Source of the DNA: Baffinella frigidus
Taxonomy: Eukaryota > Cryptophyceae > Cryptomonadales > Baffinellaceae
Reading direction: 5' to 3'
DNA: 18,002 nucleotides
Assembly (NCBI GenBank): GCA_026770585.1
Contig: MU648026.1
Location: forward strand, 6,880-24,881
A model generated the notes under the pieces. That model did not search any database and was not told where the DNA came from. It worked only from the letters and a program-made list of their open reading frames with translations. The translations under genes were made by a program, and so were the position numbers. Shown piece by piece: positions 8,976 to 17,591 of the stretch (its first letter is position 1; the number at the start of each line of letters is the position of its first letter).

Positions 8976-9098
8976 CTACAGGGCTACTTCGCTCGTAAGA
9001 AACCGCCCCGCCCCTAAGACCACCAAAGGACCCTAGGAATAGGCCTACTGTAGGGGCCTAGGGGGAGGCGATTTCTTATGAGCGAGGTACTCCTGTAG
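8976..9098. mobile_element. 123-bp palindromic MITE-like element, copy C
   Basis: Begins ctacagggctacttcgctcg and ends gcgaggtactcctgtag, with taagaaacc/atttcttat inner arms and cctagg blocks, as in the copies at 3775 and 6846. Identical length, more diverged ends. Confidence 0.8.
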
Positions 9099-9641
9099 AG
9101 ACACATGCCGTCACCTGTCACCTGTCGCCACCTCCCCACTTGTCACGGTCAAGCGCAGCAGCGCGACTCCTCAACCTCCGAGGGGTCACTTGCCACGGTC
9201 AAGCTCAGAAGCACGACGCCTACTGACTCACGCTAGTCAGAGAGACGAGACGCATGCGGCAACACACCAGGCTGCAACTCAACGCGATGCAGCCTTGCTT
9301 CAAAGTGTCCAACCACACAGAGGGCTACCAAGTGATTTTCGGGCTCTCAGAGCCCGAGTTTCCTTTACCTTATCCGTTGGAACTCCTCAATGTCCCTATG
9401 GGTTAACTACCGTAGGGTCCTCCGTCTTATCGCTGAGGGGTTATTCAGAAACCCCTTCGACGTCCGCTGTGTGGTAGCCCAAGAAGCCCGAGTGGCCAAC
9501 GTGGCCGTCATCAGCACCTGATTCCGTTCTGCAACTCGATCCTTGCTACATCTAGGCCTAGCAACAAAATTGAGGATTTCGGCTGGAACGAGGGTAACCG
9601 CCATAAAAGGGCCTTCTGTTTCGGCTATGTGGGATTGAATA
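9099..9641. other. Intergenic stretch with small duplications and stem-loops
   Basis: A roughly 31-bp duplication (cacttgtcacggtcaag.. at 9137 and cacttgccacggtcaag.. at 9187), a perfect 8-bp stem-loop at 9339-9357 (tcgggctc-tca-gagcccga) and a 7-bp one at 9436-9456 (aggggtt/aacccct). No gene supported. Confidence 0.5.
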
Positions 9642-10073
9642 CGTTGAGGGTTTGGGGTTTGGGGTTTAGGGTTTGGTGTTTGTGGTGTGGGGTTTCGGGT
9701 TTAGGGTTTAGAGGCTAGGGGTTGGGGTTTAGGGATCAGAATTCAGGGTGCAGGGTGCAGGGTGCAGGGTTCATGGTGCAGGGTGCAGGGATTAGGTTTT
9801 AGGTTTTAGGTTTTGGGTTTTAGGGTATAGGGTTTCTGGTTAAAGGTTTAGGGTTTAGAGTTTAGAGTTTAGGGTTCAGGGTTTATGGTTTAGCGTTTAT
9901 GGTTTATGGTTTATGGTTTATGGTTTATGGTTTATGGTTTATGGTTTAGTGTTTGGGGTGTAGAGTTTAGGGTTTAGGGTTCAAGGTTTAGGGTTTAGGG
10001 TTTAGGGTTCAGGGTTTAGAGTTTAGGGTTTAGGGTCTAGGGTTTGGGGTTTGGGGTTGAGGGTGCAATGCCT
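9642..10073 (+). repeat. Degenerate telomere-like array (TTTAGGG strand)
   Basis: Heptamers of gggttta and variants (gggtttg, gggttca, gagttta). Local runs of single variants occur: gggtgca from 9746, and ggtttat six times at 9901-9942. The period stays at seven for long stretches while the sequence drifts. The array ends exactly where the inverted-repeat arm begins at 10074. G-strand orientation would make this a right-hand chromosome end if it were terminal; here it is interstitial. Confidence 0.9.
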
Positions 10074-11608
10074 CTCGACACTGGGTTGAGGCACGCAGGG
10101 TCGGGTGCGTGGTGGCTCGCACGCTCGAGAGGATCGCACTCCGAGAGGATCGCACTCCGTGAGTGGCAAGGAGCAACGGGTGCTTCGCCTCGAGACCAAG
10201 TGGAAAGGCGGAGGTGTCAAGCAAAAGCAAGAGAATCGGTCTGTCGGGGGCCCCTGGCTGGCAAGTAAGAAGGCGGCGACACGGTAGGCTAGGAGGCAGA
10301 ACCGGTTCCGGTGGCAAAGAGCAAGGCAGCGCACGGGTGGCTCGGGGTGGCGCGCCGCTGGGCGTGGCAACGCGCACGGCTGGCAGGGTGGTTCGGGGTT
10401 GCGCACCGGATCCGGTGGCGAACAGCATGCCCGCGGGCGAGTGGGCGACGGAGATGACCGAGTTCTGGTGGCCCTGGAGGATCAGCACCGGGCCATGATC
10501 GCCGCTCGGGTGTTCCGCCTCGTTGGGTGCTCGGGTGTTCCCCGCTGCCAGCACCTTTCGCGGGTCCCAAAACTGCACCGAGCGGTCCTTGGACCCGGAG
10601 ATGAGCCACGTGCCCTGGGGCGCAAACACCACCGACAGCACAAAGTCCTTGTGGCCTTGGAAAGTGTGCCGGCACTTGTCCCGCCCTGCTTCCCGCCCTG
10701 CCAGCGTGCCCGGAGCCGCCTTGCCAACTTGTGTCAGGTCCCAGAGCTTGAGAGTCTTGTCGAGCGACCCCGACGCCAGGAACTTGCCGTCAGGCGAAAA
10801 CGAGACAGAGTACACCGAGTCGGTGTGGCCGTCGTACTTCTCCAGCAGTGCCCCCGTGCTCGCCTCCCACAGTCTCACCACACGGTCCAACGACCCCGCC
10901 GCAACGTAGCGCCCGTCTGGGCTCATCGCGACGCTAGTCACCCCGTCCTTGGGCCCCTCCTCGTCCCCAAACGTGCGCACGCATTCTCCCGACACAACAT
11001 CCCACAGCTTGGCGCGCTTGTCGCCGCTCCCCGAGATGATGAAGCGCCCGTCGCTTGAGTAGTCTACCGAGTAGATGTCCTTGGTGTGCCCTACGAGAGA
11101 GTGCCGCAACCGCCGCTGAGCGATGTCCCAAACTTTGATGGTCTTGTCCTCCGCTCCCGCCACGAGATACTTGCTGTCCGGGCTGAAACACACTGATCGC
11201 ACGTACGAGTCCACGCACCCCCCTCCGGGACGCGAAAGAGTCGAAAGGTCCTCCGCATTCTCCACCACCGACGCCCCGTCACTGCTGAACATACAAATGC
11301 GGTTCCCCGTCTCGGCATCGTAGAGCACCGCCATCTTGTTGCACCCCGTCGACATGTACCGCCCGTCCGTGCTGAAGCGCACGCAGCACACCACCGAGTC
11401 GTGCGAGAGCGTGTGGCGAAGCGAGATGTTCATCTTCGTCGATGAACACGTCGGGTTGTGCACAACGTTCCAGTCATCCAGCGCCCGCCCCTCAGAGTCC
11501 ACCGCCGGAGCAGAAGACATCGCCGACACCACGCCGCCAGCGTCGCGCGACGGCGTCCCCGCCCCCGCCAGTGGGAGCATCATGCTGCCGGCGCCGCCGC
11601 CCACCAGC
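10074..11608 (-). repeat. Right arm of the 1.5-kb inverted repeat
   Basis: Reverse-complement partner of 1580-3104, about 9 bp longer because of an extra ATG and an extra six-base insertion near 11561-11582. The 10074 edge lies directly against the TTTAGGG-like array. At the other edge (about 11608) homology fades through several mismatches into unrelated sequence, GLAL-VGGGAGS here against NGGM-VGGGAGS in the other gene. The spacer between the arms is about 6.97 kb. Confidence 0.93.
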
Positions 11609-13905
11609 GCCAGGCCTCTTTTCGTCGACGCGTCCCCTCCTGTCACCCACACGTCGCCACACTGCCGCGTCAACACTTGCATGTCCCTCAGCAGGTCGCG
11701 CCCCAGGAAATGCAGCAGCTGAGCTTCAGAGGCTGTCAAGGCTGCAGGCTAGTTTCGTGGCTGCGAGAAGCGTCGTCTGCGCCGCTAAGCGTTCAGGGTC
11801 CTGGGTCCTGGGTCCTGGGTCCTGGGTCCTGGGTCCAGGGTCCAGGGTCCAGGGTCCAGGGTCCAGGGTCCAGGGTTCATGGCTGAGGATTTAGGGGTAG
11901 AGTTTGGGGGGAAAGCTTTCGGCTCGGTGGACGACCACCTGAATTTTGTAATTTCACTAGCTTTTCACAACTGTAGGGTTTATGACTAAGGGGTTAGGTC
12001 CAGGGGGCACTACGCTTTGTTGCGCTAATGAAATTTGTTGATGGGCAAGCAGTACGACTGGGTGCCTGGCAGTCGAGAGTTTCCGGCGCGTCAACCCCCG
12101 CAAGCTTCAACTCATACCCCCCAAGGGCGGCTCAGGCAAGGGCGGAGAAGCTGGCTGTCCGCGCTGCTCCAAGGGCACGCTGCCCGGGCGCACCACGCTA
12201 GGATGCTCGAAACATCCACTTTTGACATCTTTCAAGGGAAACCCCTTGAATCCTTATGTCAACCACGTCAGATCTTACGTGGACAAGGTGTCGGTTTCCC
12301 TGGATCAATCTGGCGTGACAGGTTTGGCCTTGACGAGCACGTTTGGCCGCGGCTCTCGCTTCCTGGGCGACACGTGGCACAGGTGCCTGGCCTCCTGATG
12401 AGGCGAGGCAAGGCAAGGCAAGGCACGTGCCGGGCAGAAGGTGCCACCCACCTGCGCACCTCCGCGCCACCTCACACTGTGACGGGGGGGGCACGTAGGC
12501 GGCGACACGGGGTTGGTGGAGAGTGGAGAGGGGTGTGCTCCCTCTGCTGCGGTGGGAGGGTGGCAGGACCTGCTTCGAGAAGGCCCCCGGATGGCATCGG
12601 CAGGATCCCCAAGGGCACCATACCGCCGCCGCCTCCGGCGCCTGGCATGCCGCCTGGCATGGCGCCGGCGCCTGGCATGGCGCCGGCGCCGGCTTGCCCG
12701 TGCATTTCGACGTCACCGCCAGCACCTGCCAGCGAGGCACGCCCGTGCACGTTAGCACCAGCCAGCGCCAGCCCCGCCCACCTGTCACTTCACACCCACC
12801 CCCGCAAACACCTACCACCACCAACCCTCGCAGTCTGGGCAAATCGGGACAAATGGCTCCAAAAAATCCCTTGAAGGCCGTCGGATTCCGACGTCCTCCA
12901 AGGGGAATTGGTGTTTTCGACTTTTTTGATGTGCCGAAATTGTGAGAGTTGGTGGCAGCGACGCCCCCAGCAGATGCGCCGCAAGCCAGAAACTCGCAGC
13001 CAAAAGGGGCGTCATAGACTCGCAGATAAAAAATCTTTCGGTGCCCACCCGCTAGTGGAACCCCGGCAAGTCTCGAGGAGGGATTCGCATCGCAATGTTG
13101 GCGACGCCCGCCCTGGTTTCAGAAGCGACGGTCCTCCCTCCAAGTGTATGTGCACACCGCGGCCAGACTCACTCAGGAGGGCACGTACTGACAGGAGGGG
13201 GGTGAGGGTAACAGTACACACCTGCGGCGCTGTGGAAGCTGGGCAGCGGAATCGTCTCCGCGGCCGCAATGGCCATACCCCTGCTGGCCCCACTGCTGGC
13301 CCCAGTGTTCTCGGATTTGATGGGCGGATTTGGCGGAACTGTGCCCCCGGAGGTTTCGATCTGCGACCGCAGCCGCATAATCTCCTGCTGGTACTGCTCA
13401 CCGCGCACGCGAACAGCCGGCTCGTTAGCTGTTGCTGTGCAGCTCTGCCTTGGCGGCATGGGGCGCAGCAGCAAATCCTCGGGGGCATCGGGAACTTGAT
13501 TCGGCAGCCACGCTGTCGCTGGGGTCCTACAATCTGCTGGGTAGGAGAGGCTCGGAAAGGCACCTGGCTCTGCATCGCCACATGCTTGGCCTGCAATTCT
13601 TCGATCATCTGGTTCATCTGCTGCATTTCCGACGTTTGCCCCTCCACTGAAAGGAGGAGGTGGTGGTCAGACGAAAGCATCCTTCACAGACTCAGTCAAA
13701 CGCGCCAAGGCGATGGAAATTTCGCGGGGTTGCGGAAAGAGTCGTCCCGGTCAGGGGCGGGAGCCGTACATGAGACTTGGAATTGGTCACGCTGCGACTT
13801 GCACTGCTGGACCTCCTGCGAGAGCTGCTCGAAATCCAGCTTGATCTGCTCCAAGATTTCGGGCACCATGGCGCCAGCTCGTTGCCCCCCCTGCCCACTG
13901 TACAT
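10407..13905 (-). CDS. TUP1: Tup1-like transcriptional corepressor, copy 2 (five exons found, last exon not found)
   Basis: Exons read on the minus strand: 13905-13770, 13646-13564, 13393-13222, 12725-12570 and 11639-10407, about 593 residues, all joins GT-AG and in frame. Exons 1-3 encode Tup_N (VPEILEQIKLDFEQLSQE, SQRDQFQ, YQQEIMRLRSQIE). The first two introns sit at exactly the positions and phases of those in the gene at 871-2771, and exon 2 is 83 nt in both. Exon 4 is a Gly/Met/Pro linker (repeated GAMPGAG). Exon 5 carries the WD40 propeller, nearly identical in DNA to the other copy. Intron 4 (930 nt) is long for this locus, holds a heptamer array, and its acceptor at 11640 was chosen by phase, so that join is the weakest. 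An in-frame TAG lies 9 nt before ATG 13905; ATG 13869 has a better Kozak context. The final WD strand is missing after LFATGS, and 330 bp further on the sequence becomes telomere-like repeat. Corepressor role is inferred from the family. Confidence 0.82.
11796..11879 (+). repeat. Heptamer array GGGTCCT/GGGTCCA in Tup1 copy 2 intron
   Basis: Five consecutive gggtcct (11796-11830), six gggtcca (11831-11872) and one gggttca. It has the same period as the telomere-like arrays and a telomere-related sequence. It lies inside the proposed 930-nt fourth intron of the minus-strand Tup1-like gene. Confidence 0.9.
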
Positions 13906-14513
13906 GCTCCGGAGCTAGGGACGTCTTGTGCCCGCAGGACGCGGCGCGCGTCCCTCCAGCGGCTTTCTCTCCCCCTCCTCCTTTCCGCCGGAGCGCCGCG
14001 GTGCGAGTGGGAAAAGGCCCCCGCGCCTGCTCTGCAGTCTCCTCCGCAAGACAGCTGTTCCTGGAACTCCTGCGGCCACTAAGTTCCAGGAGAGGCGGAG
14101 CAGCACCCTGTGTTCGCACCACAAGAGGAGCGCCCCTCGACCCTGATCAGCGCTGCCCCGGATCGTGTCCAGGAAAAAGGTCGTTGGCATGATTTTTCCG
14201 GTCAGCAGACCCCTCTGGTAGCAAACTCCAAGGGGCCTATGGATTTCCTACGGGGTGAATAGATGGCTGATATGATTAATGTGTTTTCCCTCTGAAAATT
14301 ACTACAGGGAGGTTCTCGATTTGATTCTTGTGCAGGGGTACGGTTTAAGTTCACACATTGACTTATGGGATTCAAGTCACAAATTGACTTATCGAATGGT
14401 CGTTATTTTTGGGGGGATTTTCGTACTTGAAAAGAGGTCCCTATTCCGGACATCGGGTTGCAAGCTCATTCCCCGCCTCCGCCAGCCACCTCAAGAGAGT
14501 GAACCGGCGCATC
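13906..14513. promoter_or_regulatory. Divergent intergenic region
   Basis: 608 bp between the starts of Tup1 copy 2 (minus) and the ORF at 14514 (plus). It is GC-rich near the Tup1 gene and AT-richer from about 14210 to 14410. It holds a 20-bp near-repeat (attgacttat core at 14357 and 14383, 26-bp spacing). A shared promoter is plausible from the arrangement; no TATA or initiator was identified with confidence. Confidence 0.3.
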
Positions 14514-15203
14514 ATGGCGACGGACGAGGGCAAGGCGCTGCCGGTCGGAGATCCCGGCGCGATCGATGCGGGTTTAGAAGGGAGCGCCGCAAGCATTGCC
14601 GGCTCCGTGAGTTGCAATGCGGCCCCTGCCCCTCAGGGATCCTTAGGGGCGCGTGGGGAGGAGGAGTCCTGCGTGGAGGATTCCGGCCTGGCATCGCCAG
14701 TGGTTTCTGGACCCATGCACGTCGTGGCTGCCGCGTGTCCTGTGCCCTACTCCACCTCCGAAATGGATTGTTATGATTCGTCCGCGCTCCCTCACTGGGT
14801 TATGGAAGAGGAGCAGAAGAAAGAGAGTTTGGAAGAGGTTACTCGGGAGAAGAAGAAGGGCACGCGGAGCCGCGGGACGCTGGTGGACGAGCAGGTGGTG
14901 TGGCGGAAACAGGACGTGATTGCCAAGGGGCACTACAAGCCGTGGTTTCCGCGCTTCTCTCGGACGTGGATCCCGCTGGGCAAGCCGCAGTGCCTGCTGG
15001 ACCTCAAGAGCATCGCGTCGCTCGTCGCGCGGGCAAAGCCGTTGAGATCCTACCAGCGCCGCGACGCAGTGCGCCCATCGAAGTCTTGTTCTGAGGCGCC
15101 GGACCTGAGAGCCGACGTTTCTTTCAAATCCGCGCGCATCGACGAAAGCGACGAGAGCCACGAAGAGGACGGCGAGGTGCTTGCCAACCAGCCACTCGAC
15201 TGA
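14514..15203 (+). CDS. Hypothetical nuclear-type protein, likely 5' part of the CW zinc-finger gene
   Basis: 229 codons from ATG 14514 (context atcATGG); the frame is open upstream to 14409, but this is the first good start. No domain recognised. The first 85 residues are Ala/Gly/Ser-rich. Then come a charged stretch (EEEQKKESLEEVTREKKKG), an aromatic/basic middle with HYKPWFPRFSRTW, and an acidic tail (ESDESHEEDGE) before a stop at 15201. A GT donor after ..EEDGE (15177, phase 0) and a CAG acceptor at 15318-15320 (phase 0) would splice it straight to VWAECESC of the CW domain, which is why I think the two belong to one gene; that join is inference. It could equally end at its own stop. Confidence 0.5.
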   Translation: MATDEGKALPVGDPGAIDAGLEGSAASIAGSVSCNAAPAPQGSLGARGEEESCVEDSGLASPVVSGPMHVVAAACPVPYSTSEMDCYDSSALPHWVMEEEQKKESLEEVTREKKKGTRSRGTLVDEQVVWRKQDVIAKGHYKPWFPRFSRTWIPLGKPQCLLDLKSIASLVARAKPLRSYQRRDAVRPSKSCSEAPDLRADVSFKSARIDESDESHEEDGEVLANQPLD

Positions 15204-15289
15204 CGCCACCTTTCAACCTTAGATCCTGGACACCCAGTCTCACCTCTCCAGCCTCAGTCGGGAACTCGAGTTGTGGTTGAGACCCCTGG

Positions 15290-15437
15290 ATGGTGATCGT
15301 TGACCACCCTCGGTATCAGGTGTGGGCCGAGTGCGAGTCGTGTAACAAGTGGCGGCGTGTTCCTCCCGAGATCGCCATCGATCAGGCACCGCCTGCCAAC
15401 CCCCGCATTCTGCTTTCCGCCATTCACTCAAATCCGA
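15290..15437 (+). CDS. CW-type zinc finger, N-terminal half (partial exon)
   Basis: The sequence YQVWAECESCNKWRRVP carries the hallmark CW pattern: W, then C-x2-C, then KWR and P. CW domains read methylated lysine 4 of histone H3 through conserved tryptophans, so a chromatin role follows from the family. The second half (a W-x-C and a last C) does not follow in this frame, which becomes low-complexity after about 15400, so an intron must start here; a donor near 15438 (gtgttgttg) is only one option. The exon cannot extend upstream past the in-frame stop at 15278, and may begin at 15321. It lies 86 bp after the stop of the preceding open frame. Confidence 0.7.
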
Positions 15438-15845
15438 GTGTTGTTGCAGGCGCAGTTGCAGTTGCAGCGAAAACATCTCACATTCGTACGGGTCTGTTGC
15501 GCGCAGGAAAAGTCTTTTTTCTGCACCCATCTTCCGGATGGAGACTGCAGTTTGAAGGTCCTCCCCCCCAGCTGCAAGACTGGAGACCGCAGCTGGCACC
15601 TGCGAGTTGGAGCTTGCGTCCCTGCCTGCCCCCTGCGCCGCAGTGCTCCACCCATGTCCCCACGCTGCCTGTCTGCCCCTCTTCACCGCGCATGCCTTCT
15701 CCCCTCTCGCGTCTTCTCGCCGGCTCGGGACATGCACGCGATGGGGCAATCAGAATTTCGAGGGGAGCAGGCTTGATGTGTGCGTGCGTGAGTCTCCCTG
15801 TGATCTATGATCCTGCGAGGAGTATGCCAATGCTCACACTTTCAG

Positions 15846-16134
15846 GCTGAGTGCGAATGAGGTGATGTGTGGGTTTGGTGGAGAGCAGGAGGAGAAGTGG
15901 GACGAAGAGAATTTTGCGGAGGAGGAGGACGACAACGACGAGGAAGCGGGTCCGTCTCCTGGTGCCCCAGGAAGCGTCTCGCCGCCGCACGCCGCGCCCT
16001 CCACCCAGGTGCGCCTCCTCCCAGTAATGCCACAAGCTAACGCCAGCGAGGTACTGAAAGCCTACGGATTGCCTACGGTAGGTCGGGGGTGCTCCCGCGA
16101 CTTTCAATTTTTTTGCATTATAAGCAATCTGTAG
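15846..16134 (+). CDS. Acidic exon downstream of the CW half-domain
   Basis: After a good acceptor (cacactttcag, ending 15845) the frame reads LSANEVMC, then GEQEEKWDEENFAEEEDD and DNDEE, then a Pro/Ser-rich stretch, stopping at 16132-16134. The N-x-x-x-C spacing could supply the last cysteine of the CW finger, but the W-x-C that should precede it was not found, so the link is tentative. The final ~35 residues lie inside a hairpin element (16027-16170), suggesting insertion at the 3' end of the gene or a true end earlier, in an exon whose donor I did not fix. Confidence 0.4.
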
Positions 16135-16170
16135 GCTCTCAGTACCTCGCTGGCGGTTAGGTTTTGGCAT
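16027..16170. mobile_element. 144-bp hairpin element with ~46-bp arms
   Basis: The left arm 16027-16072 and the reverse complement of 16124-16170 share gccagcgaggtactg, agcctac and gattgc with few mismatches. The 51-bp centre is AT-rich. It is not homologous in length or ends to the 123-bp family, though both carry gtacctcgct. A MITE or solo hairpin is likely. Confidence 0.8.
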
Positions 16171-16630
16171 GACCAGGTGCCTGTCGCCCACCCCTGCCGC
16201 ACGCTCCCCGCTATGTCCCTCCGACCACCGCCAGCCCTGCCGGGCGATGCACTTGATTCCGTGAGAGGATGGCCACGCGGCAGAGAGGATCCTCTGCAGC
16301 AGATCGGGTGGCGCGGGTAGCGTGTGGCGTCCCGCGCTATCCTCTAGGTAGCGTGTGGCGTCCGGCGCTATCCTCTCCAGCTCACCGTCTGCCGGCAGTC
16401 TGCGCTCCTCACACACAGGCTCACTCGTCCCGAGAGAGAGAAAGAGAGAGGGAAAGAGAAAGGTAGAGCACCCTCCACAGCAGAGCGGTGCCGCGCACTT
16501 GGCCCACCGCAGAGCGTTGATTCAAGCGCACTTGCCTCAAGTCATGGGGCGAGCAGGGACGAAGGGGAGTGAGAGCGAGAGGCGGGAAGGCATTCTACGA
16601 CTCGCCTCCGTCGAAGCCCTCGGTCTGCTC
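16171..16630. other. Intergenic stretch with a 31-bp tandem duplication and GA tract
   Basis: The unit ggtagcgtgtggcgtcc..gctatcctct occurs at 16316-16346 and 16347-16377. A purine tract (gagagagaaagagagagg) spans 16432-16464. No convincing gene: frames here are short and low-complexity. Confidence 0.6.
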
Positions 16631-17403
16631 CACCCGAAACCCTCGGCCCTGGCCCCGAAACCCTAAAACCTAAAACATAAACCTTACGCCCTGAACCCTG
16701 AACCCCAACCCCTAAACCCTATGCCCTGCCACCCAAAACCTAAACCCTGAACCCTGAACCCTGAACACTAAACACTCCGCCCTTAACCCAAAACCCCAAC
16801 CCAAAACACCAAATCTTAAACCCTTTACCCTCAACACCAAAACCTAAATCCTAAACTCTAATCCCTGAACCCTAAACCCTAAAACACAAACCCTAAAACC
16901 TAAACACCAAACACCAAATCCTTAACCCTGTACCCTAAACCCCACAACCCAAACCCTGAACCCTGAACCCTATACCCTATAACCTAAACCTTAAACCCTA
17001 TACTATATACCCTGAACCCTAAACCCTTAACACCAAACACCAAACACCAAACACCAAACACCAAACCCTGAACCCTAAACCCTAAACATTCAACACTTAA
17101 ACCCAAACCTCGAACCCCAAACTCTCAACCCTGACCCCTTAACTCCACACCCCGGTCCTCAAAACTCAAACCCCAAACTCCAAACTCCAAATTCCAAACC
17201 CCAACCCCTTAACCGTTAACCCTAAACCCCCAACACCAACTCCTAAACCCAAAACCTAAAACTCTAAACCCGAAAACCCTAAACCCTAAACCCTATATCT
17301 TTAACCCTAAACCCTAAACCCCAAACTTCAAACCCTAAACCCTAAACCCTAAACCACCAACCCACCAACCACCAACCACCAACCACCAACCACCAAGCAC
17401 CAA
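16631..17403 (-). repeat. Degenerate telomere-like array (CCCTAAA strand)
   Basis: About 770 bp of ccctaaa and variants (ccctgaa, ccccaaa, accttaa) on the plus strand, opposite in orientation to the array at 9642. Single-variant runs: caccaaa five times at 17031-17065, and ccaccaa six times at 17354-17396 (one extra C at 17361). The left edge grades out of cccgaaaccctcggccct-like sequence. The orientation would make it a left-hand chromosome end if terminal. Confidence 0.9.
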
Positions 17404-17591
17404 GCATCACCGTCTCAACCATGAAGCATGGCCATCATGACCAGTGGCTTGCCATGCCATCTCTCGCACCCTCACCCTCGTCCCGTGCGCCCGCGCCCGC
17501 GCAACGTGCCGGCACGGACTCGCTCGGGAGCTCGCACGGTGCTTGGCGGTGCTGACACGCGCGCAGCTCCTGACGAGCGCGGCTTGGCTGG

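Noticed and set aside
9642-10073. A true chromosome end
   Set aside because: The array is degenerate and followed by unique gene sequence on both sides, so it is interstitial here.
10399-11058. 219-codon frame on the plus strand inside Tup1 copy 2 (and its twin at 2120-2779)
   Set aside because: Exact antisense of WD40 repeats; composition is Arg/Val/Pro-rich and it resembles no protein.
12035-12874. 279-codon plus-strand frame
   Set aside because: Low-complexity Pro/Ala sequence opposite the Gly/Met-rich linker exon of Tup1 copy 2; no domain.
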